Assembly: GCA_023055425.1 (NCBI GenBank)
Contig: JALGPY010000005.1
Location: 79,463,495 to 79,527,494 of the forward strand
Direction: 5' to 3'
Source: Linanthus parryae
Lineage: Eukaryota; Streptophyta; Magnoliopsida; Ericales; Polemoniaceae
Length of the DNA: 64,000 bases
Within the stretch, counting starts at the first letter, position 1; each line of letters begins with the position of its first letter. This document shows positions 46,790 to 56,829 of this stretch, one piece after another. The notes beneath the pieces were generated by a model, which saw nothing but the letters and a program-made list of their open reading frames with translations, had not been told where the DNA came from and searched no databases. The position numbers were made by a program, and so were the translations under genes.

Positions 46790-48740
46790 TCTCTCTTCTC
46801 CACAACAATAATATCTTTTTCGTTCATTCCGTAGCCAAGAAAATAACTTATATGTGATCGATGACACTATTTATTATGCTCATGAGGCTAGAGAAGAAAA
46901 AACCAAACACAACCAATATCTTCGAAAGAAGGGTAATCAGGTGCATTGCCGAAGAGCTTCTCATATGGAGTCATGTTCTTAATCACTAGGGTCAGAACCT
47001 AATTGATAATATAAACAAAATTCAAAGCAGCTTCACCCTATAAATGCTCAGGATAAGAAGTAAAATAAGGGTTCTCGAGCTGTAACCATAATATAGCGAT
47101 GCTTCCATTATGTACAACCATTATATTATGACGTGCTGGGACATGATCTATGATATGGGGCATCACGCTTTCAAAATAGTATCCATATTTTTAGAAAACT
47201 TGTACTCTGACATTAGAATCTTGGTCGACCAGAAAAGTTGTTTGTGAACCATGGATGCAAACTAAAAATAAATATGAGGCAACTCCAATCTATTTATCAT
47301 AAGATACAATTATGTATACCAATTATTTTTATCAACAAATACAACAAAGTACGCAGACCTACCCATCAAAGCATGAAAGAAAGTTCACCAAATATCATAA
47401 TGAAATAGATCAAAAGGTGATTAGGAGTAAGATGAAGTGTGAGAAAAAGGCAAATTATGTTTCTTCATTAACCGAAAAGAGGCACAATCAACATATTCAT
47501 CCTTAATTTAGCCTAATTTCCCTCTTGAAACAAAATAGCGTATGCGACCAATGAAAGCATGTCCCAACCTAGAATGCTAAAGACTGTCAGGAGAAGATAT
47601 CGGTTATGTTACCGAAGCAACAACCCCTATGTGAAGATAGAATATTCATATTATTGAGCTCATTTAGACTAACAAAATTTTACCATTCCCAAGAATGGGT
47701 CCACTACGAGGTTTCTGCACACTACACCCGCTAGAGAAAAAATTCACATCGAATTCTAGTTCATAGATTGGTCCAACGGTTACAAGTTTAAGGATGATAC
47801 TATGAACTAAGAAACATTAGGGAATATTGGCAAATATTCTTGTGGATCGAACATGACCAGTATGGGTAACCTCATAAGGGAACCGTCAGCAATATGAATA
47901 GTAGTCTCCAAAGTTGCATCTACTCGCAAACTAAATATTGTTGAATAAGAAGCTATGTGATTGCAACATCGTGAGTCAAACTACCGAGAACTATTGCATG
48001 AATAGGGATGGTAATTGGGTCCGATCTGATTCGATATCCGACATGATCCGACCCTAATGGAGCAGATCCGATCCGGTCCGTTTACAAATGGATCGGATAT
48101 GGATCACAAGTTTTATGATACGTGAAATCCGATCCGATCCGATTATGTTATCATACCTAATAAATTCAATAATATACATATATTACTACAATGACATATA
48201 TAAATTTTACTATGTTTACTTCAGATAATGTCCTAAGTTTGGTATATCTATATTTTTATTGTGAATAAATTGATAAAATTATAGATGTAAAGTGTATGTT
48301 AATCCAATTTTTATTCTAATTCACAATAATATTATGTTAGATGAACTAAAAATACTGATCGCCATGATCCGATGGATAATCCGATTCGAATCCGGCAAAA
48401 TCCGATCCGATCCGAAAGCTTATGGATCGGATCTGAATCTAGGCCTATCCGATCTGAACCCGATCATTTGCCATTCCTATGCATGAAGAGTTAGAAAAAT
48501 AGATGAATTGAACTTGACCACGAGCTTTCTCAATGAGACACTTAAGATTTGCAAGAAGTTTAGAGAGAAACAACAAGAGTGAATATCAGGAGAACTATCA
48601 ACATGAGAAGCCACAACGAAATTGCTGTTATTGAATTCTGGATGATGAGGGCAATCATGTATTTAGTGATCTGGATAGTTGATCCACAATGTAAGTACTA
48701 AGTAGCAATGGACTGTGCAATGAATATTTCATGTCTAGGT
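46790..48740 (-). pseudogene. pol: Copia Gag/protease/integrase relic (element R)
   Basis: Read on the minus strand, this matches element F's family piece by piece: the protease-region SGCCNHMT-like block and ADGSLMR (about 47880-47990), then integrase remnants including VPARHN, EHDSI and YKLFSWL near 46850-47160. It is full of stops. The hAT-type MITE at 48003-48479 splits the part before the protease. No LTRs were found, so this is a truncated relic. Confidence 0.7.
48003..48479. mobile_element. hAT-type MITE with GATCCG-rich interior (477 bp)
   Basis: Imperfect terminal inverted repeats TAGGGATGGTAATTGGGTCC and TAGGAATGGCAAATGATCGG (right end read in reverse complement). They are flanked by the 8-bp duplication tgcatgaa (47995-48002 and 48480-48487). 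An 8-bp duplication and these ends fit the hAT superfamily. Both halves carry many ATCCGATCCG words around an AT-rich centre. There is no coding capacity. Confidence 0.88.
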
Positions 48741-50218
48741 GTAATGCGGTGTAATGCAATAGCTGCAGAAATAAGCCATATGGCTAAAGGAAAAGCTCCC
48801 ACACAGTAACGATGCACAATACGAAAGGTGTAGGCCAAAATATGTAAATAAAAAGGGCCTAAAATCATATTTAGGAGGTCAAGGAATAGCCAGATCCAAG
48901 CTTGCTGAAAATGGGGTCTTTAAATTTTTAAAAAATACAAGGGTCCTCCAATAGCTTTAGGGAAGTTTGGGGCTCCATTGCAGTTAAAGGAGCCACTATG
49001 GAGCCGAGCTGATGTGGAGTGGAGCCCATGTGGAGCAGAGCGGCCGTGAAGCCTAGCCGAGTTCGAGCCGTTGTGAAGCCAACCCGAGCCTGAGCCGAGG
49101 CAATGTGACTGAAACTTTAGAGCGTGGACGAACCACCAGGAGAGAAAAAAAGGCGTGTGAGAGCGCACCAAAAGATCATTCGCCTAGAAAATTTCAGGAA
49201 ATTCTCATATCTTGATTCCAAGCAGATTGGTCAAGCAGTGGGATCTAATGATGTCTTAGTGATGGCGAAATGCAATCTGGCCGAAGTAACAGCTTCGAGT
49301 TTCAACGAGTTTGATATGAGTAGAAGAGTAAAAACTCTAGAATCATTATGCTCTTGTACATGAGCAGAAGCGAGAGAGAAGAATAATTCAACATAACTAT
49401 TATTAGGATGCATACGTAATTACAGTCAAACCATAATAAGAATTAGAAATGTCTTCTGTACTCTCACTTCAAAAAAGAAGAAGAAAATATATTGTGGTCC
49501 ATCTGAAAAAGAAGATCAAAACACAGAAGAGCGCCAATTTCACTTTCTTGAGCTCCAAGGAAACAAGAGTACACTATCCACCTGATTTCCACACCCTGAA
49601 AGAGGGAAAGCCCAACTGAGAGGAAACAGAAAATGTGTCAACGTTTATAATACGATTAAATTGGACAATATTTTAGTTTTTTTGGGTATGTTTTATAAAG
49701 ACACAAATTGTAATTAAAAATACCAAAGATCGGGCACATAATAACCTTCTGTGTAGGTAATCTATTCGATCGAAATTAATTATGATGAAAACTACTACAC
49801 AGCTGATAAACAAGTAGGTAATACTAACTTAATTCGTGGACCAATTTGGGTGCTTTTCTGCCAATAGCCGTCCCTGTCTATTTACTATTTTTCGCATTAA
49901 AATGTAAGTGTGTATAAAGTAGTCAACCACAGGCGTAGCTAAGCAAAGCATGAAATCAAAATTTATTGCAGTCAGAATTTGCAATAATGCACTGTTCATC
50001 ACTTCAATTTCATAGGTAGTACTGTACTCCTACTTGATATGTTTGCATTTCAATCATAATATTGTTGTAGGTAGTGTGGCACCATCCATTTATTGTGATT
50101 TATGACCTTACAATCATGCATGTTGTACATCAAAGTAAAGTTGCAAGTCCTTAAATTTTGTGACTGTTAGATTAAAAGTAAATCAATTCATTGTCTCATT
50201 ATCTCACAGAATACTTTA
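48741..50218. other. Unassigned AT-rich sequence
   Basis: No gene is supported. Bases about 48955-49110 are rich in GAGCC/GGAGC words (low complexity). The rest shows no repeat I recognise. Confidence 0.5.
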
Positions 50219-50378
50219 TGTTATGATATATGTATAATACGTATTTGTCCCACATTGCCTAAGCTTGCTAGTTATACTCTTTGTATAGTCTATAAATAGG
50301 CGCCTTGTACATTTTGCTTACTCAAGTTGTTGAATACAGATTGTTCGTCTTCAATCGCTTCCACTACGTATTATAACA
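50219..50378 (+). repeat. 5' LTR of element F (160 bp)
   Basis: Begins tgttatgatata and ends acgtattataaca, so TGTTAT/ATAACA are inverted at the ends. It is directly followed by the PBS. The second LTR is outside the window, so this is inferred from the termini and context. Confidence 0.8.
50291..50298 (+). promoter_or_regulatory. TATA box in LTR of element F
   Basis: tataaata, 73 bp into the short LTR. Confidence 0.65.
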
Positions 50379-50390
50379 TGGTATCAAAGC
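50379..50390 (+). promoter_or_regulatory. Primer-binding site of element F
   Basis: TGGTATCAAAGC, a tRNA-iMet type site with one A in place of G, directly abutting the LTR. Confidence 0.85.
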
Positions 50391-50529
50391 GCAAGCAATC
50401 CTAGGTTTCAGTCTCCGGCCTCTTATTTGTTTGTTTGCTTTTTCTGATCCCTTTTTTTCGTCCAGAATAACCTACGGACTACTCTTGATTCGACCGTCTA
50501 ACACGTTATTGGGTTGTCGACTTATCAAA

Positions 50530-53028
50530 ATGGATAGACCAGTTGCTTTTCAGCCTAGGTTGGATATCTCGGTTGATTATTGCTCATATTGTCATGCAAA
50601 TGGGCAGAAACTCCTATATTGCCTAATTCGCCATTGTTGATTTTGTGGACAGGAGCAGCCAGGCCACTACTTGTCTTAATGCCCTGAGAATCCTAGATTT
50701 CGGTCCAAGCCTGGTACATCACTGAAGCTGGGTCCTCCTTCATCACCTCTTGATGCTTCATCGCTCTCCAGATAGGCCATTATTCTCAAGGCATCCTTGA
50801 TACATCTCGTGAGAAGACTCAATCTACTTCTCTATCTGCCACCCAAGGTAACGGCTCTTTGTATTTTGACTCAGGATGTTGCAATCATATGACTTCTCAT
50901 CCTGAGATATTTAGTTCTCAGCGTAATAATTCTATTACTCCAACTATCCATATTGTTGATGGTTCTCGTATGCGCGTTACTCATAGTGGGATATCTCACA
51001 AGATAATATGTAACTCTCCGATACATTTTTAGTTCCAGATCTTGCTCCCAATCTTGTATCTATAGGAAAAATCTGTGAACTTGACTTGGATGTTATATTT
51101 TCCTCCAGTGCGTGTCGTGTGCAGGATCCTCAAACTTTAAAGACACTTGGCATTGGTCATAAAGTTGGACGATTATTCCAACTCACAAGCCTCACTCTCC
51201 CATCGACCTCTTCAGTTGCTGTCCGGTATCATCTTCTCTCCACTTTTGACATTCACGGTTGGTTCATGATTTTATTGGTCGTGTCCGTTCCCTCGTCTCC
51301 ACTGGTAAATGAGGCACTGTCGAGGATGCATCTCGATTGTGTGCCTTGTCAGATAGCCAAGCAGTCTGCTTTGCCTTTTTTGCATAGTGTGACATCTTCC
51401 TCAACACCTTTTGACCAGGTTCATTTGGATATTTGCGGGCCTTCCCCTCATGCCACAATGGGTGGATCAAGATATTTTGTTATATTTTTGGATGACTTTA
51501 CTCGATATAATTGGATATTTCTAATGAAGAATCATTCAGAGTTGGCTCAAATCTATCTTGACTTTGCAGCTATGGTGCAGACACAGTTCTCGTGCCCGAT
51601 CAAAGTTTTTCGGACTGATAATGCGATGGAGTATAAGTCTTATGAGTTCTTGGCTACTATTCGCAAGCATGGGAATCTTCTCCACAGATCTTGTCCCGGC
51701 ACATCTCAGCAGAATGGTCATGCATGACGCAAGCATCGCCATATTCTTGATACGACTTATGCTCTACTATTTTCTTCAAGTCCAGAGCACTTTGGGGGGG
51801 GGAGCTACTTTAATTTATGTGTATACTATCAATCGGGTTCCTACACCTCTTCTTAAGAACAAGACTCCGTATGAAAAGTTATATGGTATGTAACCTGATT
51901 ATTCTTCTCTTGGGGTCTTTGGAAGTGTCTGTTTTGTTCTTCTTCAGCCTCACGAGCATAATAAGTTGAAACCTCCATCAAGAATGTGTTGTTTTCTTGG
52001 ATATGGTATTGAAAATAAATGATATCGATGTCGTGATCCAGTTTCAAAGCGTCTTTGACTCTCTCCCCACGCGGTCTTTATGGAACATCAGATGTGCTCT
52101 ACAGTTTTGTCATTTGCTGCTTCCACTACTGTTCACTATCCACGTGTTACAGATCCATCCTTTGATCAATTCTTCAAGGATTCTTTAGTTGACAGTTCAT
52201 TTTCATCATAGACCTCTCCTCCAGATTTGTTGGTTGATGAAGTTATCTCCCTTGCTCCTTCTCCTAATCGGGTTATACATGATCATGTTCCTGCTTCGCA
52301 TGCTCCTGTTACTGTTCTTGCTCTAGTTACACACGGTCCTGTTCCAGGTTCGCATTCTCTTGTTATACTTCATGCTCCAGATCCAGCTCCACAAGCTCCA
52401 ACATTGGTTTCTGATTCTGCAGATGATGCCTCCTCAGATCCTGAGAGTGACACAAACGAATTTGCTTCTACATTTCGTCGGTCCACTAGATAACACTGAA
52501 AACCTGTTCGGCTACATGATTATGTCACTTCTGCTATTTTTCAGCATCATGAACCACAATCCTTTCGGGAAGCTAACTCTAATCCTATGTGGCGAAAAGA
52601 AATGCAAGAGCAGTTGGATGCTCTCACACGAACTCATACTTGGGACTTGGTTTCATTACCTTCTTGTAAGACTATAGTTGGGTGCAGGTGGGTGTATAAG
52701 ATCAAGACTAGGTCTGATGGTACCATTGAGAGATATAAGGCTCGACTAGTCGCTAGAGGTTTCACAAAGGATTATGCCATTGACTATATGGAGACTTTTG
52801 CTCCAGTTGCTCGACTTACTTTGATTCGCTCTCTGATTACTTTAGCTGCTATCTGACGTTGGAACTTGTTCCAGATGGATGTTAAGAATTCTTTTCTTAA
52901 CGGTGATCTTACTGAGGAGGTATACATGAAACCTCCCCTGGTCTCGATGTTCACCTCTCACAATTATGTCTCATACGTCGTGCATTATATGGTCTGAAGC
53001 AAGCTTCACGGGCTTGGTTTGATAAGTT
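50530..53028 (+). pseudogene. pol: Protease-integrase-reverse transcriptase remnant of element F, first part
   Basis: From an ATG at 50530 (MDRPVAFQPR) the zinc-knuckle-like CSYCHANGQ follows within 20 codons, so nearly all of Gag is gone. Next come protease with FDSGCCNHMTSH (about 50870), integrase with HLDICGPSPHATMGG and FRTDNAMEY (51086-51727), a SQQNGHA block where ERKHRH should continue but a stop follows, and reverse transcriptase LVARGFTKDYAIDYMETFAPVARL with MDVKNSFLNGDL (52587-52930). Multiple stops and frameshifts are present. It is cut by element S at 53028. Confidence 0.88.
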
Positions 53029-54325
53029 TGAAAGTGTGAGTATGCAGATGTTTATGCAACTAAGATACTCTAGAAGGGGGGGTTGAATAGAGTATGCCAA
53101 CTTTTTGCAAAACTTGCTAGGGAGATGAAAACTTGTGCAAACAATGAAGTTCAAGGCCTTGAAAACTAGTTCAAGCCCTTGAAGAAGATGCAGACAATAT
53201 AAAGAAAGTATGTCTTTTTCAAGGCCTTGAAAACAAGTTCAAACCCTTGAAAAATAGACAGTATTGTGTGCTGCAGAAACTATGAAAAAGAATGAACTGT
53301 AAATGCATAAGACAAGTGATTTATAGAGTTCAGTCCACTTGGACCTACGTCTCTACCTCAGGGATTAGATTCCTGCAGGATTTTCAACTCAATTCTTATT
53401 AATCAAAAGCTAACCCCTAGAACTCAAGCCCATAGAGTTCCCTTACTTTGTTACAGCTTGTGGTTTTCCCTAACATGTCTAGTACCTGCTCTAGCTAACT
53501 GATTAACTAAGGATTCTAAATTGTTTACTTTGAACAATCCTTGAGAATAGATGTAGAGATAATACAGAAATGATCTACAAATACAACTCAATACAGAAGT
53601 ACACTTGGAGTAGAAAACTGCACTGAAAATGCAGTGAACTTCTGTGGAATGGATTGAGAGTTTTATGTTCTTCTTTGGTGCTTTGTCAATCCGGAAACTT
53701 GTCTCTAGTTTTTGCCCGTTGAGTCTCGTATATTTTTGCTTCAAGGTGAGCTCTATTTAAACTGTTTGAAGCTCTGCAAATCTTCCCAGATTTTTAGCAA
53801 CAACTACCTATTTTGTAGGCAACAAATTTGACTCTCTTTAACAGCTTTCTCCAACGGATAATTGATCAAAATATCCAGAGATATTGTTGTGATTTTGTCC
53901 ATAAGCAATCTGAGAAGCTGTCATAAGTCTCTGATTGATCACAGGATCAAAATAGTCATCTATTTCCAAAACTGCACAGCTTCAGTTTAGGAAACAAATC
54001 CTGCAAATATTGGAAATAAAATGTCCTGTATTATCATGGTCAAACATATGATATCTTATGATCAAAACATGTTAGAACAATTTGTCTTTCATCATCTAAT
54101 AACAGTGAATCAAACATATAAAAGAAAGAGAGGGAATCAACTCAGAGAGATTGCAGAAAACTCCCCCTGAGAGTGTGCATTCAGGTTAAGCAGTTTCAAG
54201 GCTTTGAATCCAGTTTCAAGGCCTAGCTATTTTCAAGCCTCTGAGACTGATTCAAGGCTTTGAAAGCTGGTTCAAGGCGTTGAAATAGCTGAACTATTTC
54301 AAGTCTTGCACAACCTGATCTTTCA
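53029..54325 (-). repeat. 3' LTR of element S (1297 bp)
   Basis: Aligns with 61640-62945. It contains clusters of TTCAAGGCCTTGAA-type palindromes at 53149-53260 and 54190-54310. Confidence 0.93.
54190..54310. repeat. Palindrome cluster TTCAAGGCyTTGAA (3' LTR of S)
   Basis: At least six copies or variants of the 14-bp palindrome TTCAAGGCCTTGAA lie within 120 bp, separated by short spacers (e.g. ttcaaggctttgaa, gttcaaggcgttgaa). The matching cluster in the other LTR is at 62801-62925. Confidence 0.85.
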
Positions 54326-54326
54326 A

Positions 54327-54336
54327 TCTTCCCCTT
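54327..54336 (-). promoter_or_regulatory. Polypurine tract of element S
   Basis: Minus strand AAGGGGAAGA just before the 3' LTR start TGAAAGATC. The interval up to the extra ORF (54337-54759) shows no other gene. Confidence 0.8.
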
Positions 54337-54759
54337 GATGAAAGACAAAACAAAATTCTGTTTGATCCTTGGTCTCTGCAAAATAAACTGATTAGTTCAC
54401 AATTTATAACGCAGTATTTCCAAAAAGATCCAACTTATTCATAATGCCAACAAAAACTTAAACAGTTCAGCAAATAGCAAATATCCTAGAAATAAAAACT
54501 AAAGAACCTAGAATAAAGAACCTCGAATTTCTCCCCCTTTTCGAATTTCATCAAAAAGATGGAAGATGTTGGATCAAGTGTCTGGAAAATTTTGAAAACT
54601 TTAAAGAAAAATGAAGAAGGGAAATTGGGGGAAGAAAGAGTAGGCAAGATTAAGGGGTTTGATCTTTATCTGCAGCTTGATCACCTTCCTCTTTCTCACT
54701 CTCTTCTGCATCAGACTTGTCCTGCACTTCCTGTTCCTCTTCGTTCTCACCACCAATGA

Positions 54760-56375
54760 TTACCTCTTCAGTCTTGTCCTTTGTAGCAGCCTTTGGAGAT
54801 TTCTTTTTTTCTTCAAGGTAATCAACAAATCACCTGATTCAGGGCTGTCTTCTTCCTGTGAGGCTTGTTCTGCTACTTTCTTTACCTTATCTGAAACTAG
54901 AGTAACCTCTTCCTGGTATGAATGATCACTTGGTAGATCTTTTTCAGAGTCTCCTTTCTTTAGACCTTCATCATCCTCAGGAACATCAATCAAAGTCATG
55001 CTTCTGAAGATACTTTCCACCATGTACTTGACTTGCCCAATTTCACTTTATAGTCCATAGACAGTTGTTTTGATATCCTCCATGTACAATTCCAAACCAT
55101 CAAGTCTCTGATTGTCTTTTGGCTGAGAAGTCTGACTTGAAGTGGGAGTCAAGGTCTTGGGCTTAGAAAACTTCTTTGAACCTAATTGTGCTTTAGTCAA
55201 GTCTGAGTAAAGTTTCCAAACTTTCTCTTTGGTCTTCACTACTCCAATCTTCTCAAAGGCTTTCTCATTAAGTACTCCAAATCCATATGTGACTAATTCC
55301 TCTCCAGTAGTTGGAATATCAAAGTATTCAAAGAACAAAGTGATAAAGTTTGCATAGGGTAGAGGGTGAATCCTTTTACTGGTAAGGCTAAAGAGCATGT
55401 GTTCAATCACTAGTTTTGGAAGATCAATCTCATAGCCATGCATAACCAGATACATGATTTGCAGCATTCTCTCAATCACCAATTCTCTAGAGTGCTCTCT
55501 GGGAAAGATACACCTAACCAGGATGGTATGAAGGACTTTGGCTTCAACATTCAACACAGAATGTGTTAACTGTTTGGCTTTGTTGGAGATATTTGGAAGA
55601 AAGAACTCATCTTTGGCTAGCTTCAAAATTTCTGTTTTTGGTGGATGGTTGCTAGTGTCATATCTCTTTGGACACCCTAGCACATTGGCAAACTCAGAGT
55701 GATCCAATTCAATTATTATCCCAGCAACTTTAGATTTGATCACCAAATGTGCAGATATCTTAACTTGGGTCAAGTTCAGGTAGAAGAGTCTGGTGAGTCT
55801 ATGATAGGCTAATTCTTTAGGATTCAGCATACACTACAAAGAACTCTTCTTCAACATAGAGATGCACTTAAGTTTCTGTGCTTCACCACATGCTTAATGA
55901 CCATACTACAGAAACCAATAAATCTTGAAGCAAAACCATCTAACCACTGACCTTTAGAGATGTTTGAGACAAACCAAGTCTCATCTGGTGGTGAGTTCTT
56001 TGTTGAATCTTGTGAATAGATCTGCAGTGCCTTTTTCAATTGACCTTCAGGTTGAGCTTCTATCACCTTTCATTTCCCCTTTTCTGCCTGAGTTGCTTTC
56101 TTCTTCACCTTCTTTGAACTGGTAGGCTCTATTTCTGATTGCTTTTCAGTAAGAACTTTCTGCTTCTTTCGATTTTCTGAAGAGGAGGTTGTAACCTTAT
56201 TGACCATCTTATTTGGTGGAGGAAGATCTTGAACTACCTCTGCAATAGGATATCTGGAGCTAGAGTCCCCACTGACTTCTTGAACCTCATCCACTGCTGC
56301 TTTTCTTTTCTTCTCTGAGACAGGTTTCGAACCTCCAGCCATATTGATTCTATCTGAGGCTCTCTTTGTGCTCAT
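54760..56375 (-). pseudogene. Extra ORF after pol in element S (broken)
   Basis: Sense orientation, between RNase H and the 3' LTR. The start is at 56375 (MSTKRASDRINMAGG). The N-terminal 100 residues are Lys/Ser-rich with NLS-like EKKRKAAVDE, SENRKKQK and KKVKKKATQ. The middle (55851-56069 and 55048-55830) reads WFVSNISKGQWLDGF, RLFYLNLTQVKISAHLVIKSKV and LPYANFITLFFEYFDI. This pattern reminds me of the domain called putative plant transposon protein; this is from memory, low certainty. The C-terminus (55023-54760) is acidic. Breaks: an in-frame stop near 56070, a frameshift and stop near 55840, and a stop near 55048. No signal peptide or membrane segment is seen, so it is not obviously the env-like ORF of some Sireviruses. 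Confidence 0.65.
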
Positions 56376-56829
56376 TAGGGTTTGGGAGAAGAGTAGAGAG
56401 AGGTGGAGTGATACGGAATGAAGGAGAAGAGAAGAAGATAAATATTGAAAGAGTTTGAGTTTCAAAAGGAAACTAGTATCTCTGTGATCTCAAATGATTT
56501 ACAATGATCAGAGAGATTTCAAATATTTTATGTCGTTGTGAAATAAAACATACTAATACTATTTTTGGCTAAAAAAAATTTTGAAAGGGGTAGGGGCTAT
56601 ATTAGGCAAATATCTACAGAGATATCACCCAACACAAAATGATCCAAGATTATTGACTATCAGTGTAGCAGACTTATTTTCAAGGCTTTGAAAAGGTTTT
56701 CAAGGTCTTGAAAAACTGTAACACTGGAACAATTAAAAGCCAAGGCTTTGAACTTATTTTCAAGGCTTTGAAACTCAGTTCAACCCTTTGAAAACATATA
56801 AAGCTTACCTTTCTTACCTGATGCTCCCC
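56376..56829 (-). other. Spacer between pol and extra ORF in element S
   Basis: No gene. A group of the CAAGGCTTTGAA-type palindromes lies at about 56675-56790. Confidence 0.65.

Noticed and set aside
54190..54310. Clustered palindromes as a CRISPR-like or tandem-repeat array
   Set aside because: Spacing is irregular, the motif is dispersed across LTRs and coding DNA, and the host is a plant.
54760..56375. Envelope-like gene in element S
   Set aside because: No signal peptide, membrane segment or coiled surface-protein pattern is visible; the N-terminus is nuclear-signal-like instead.
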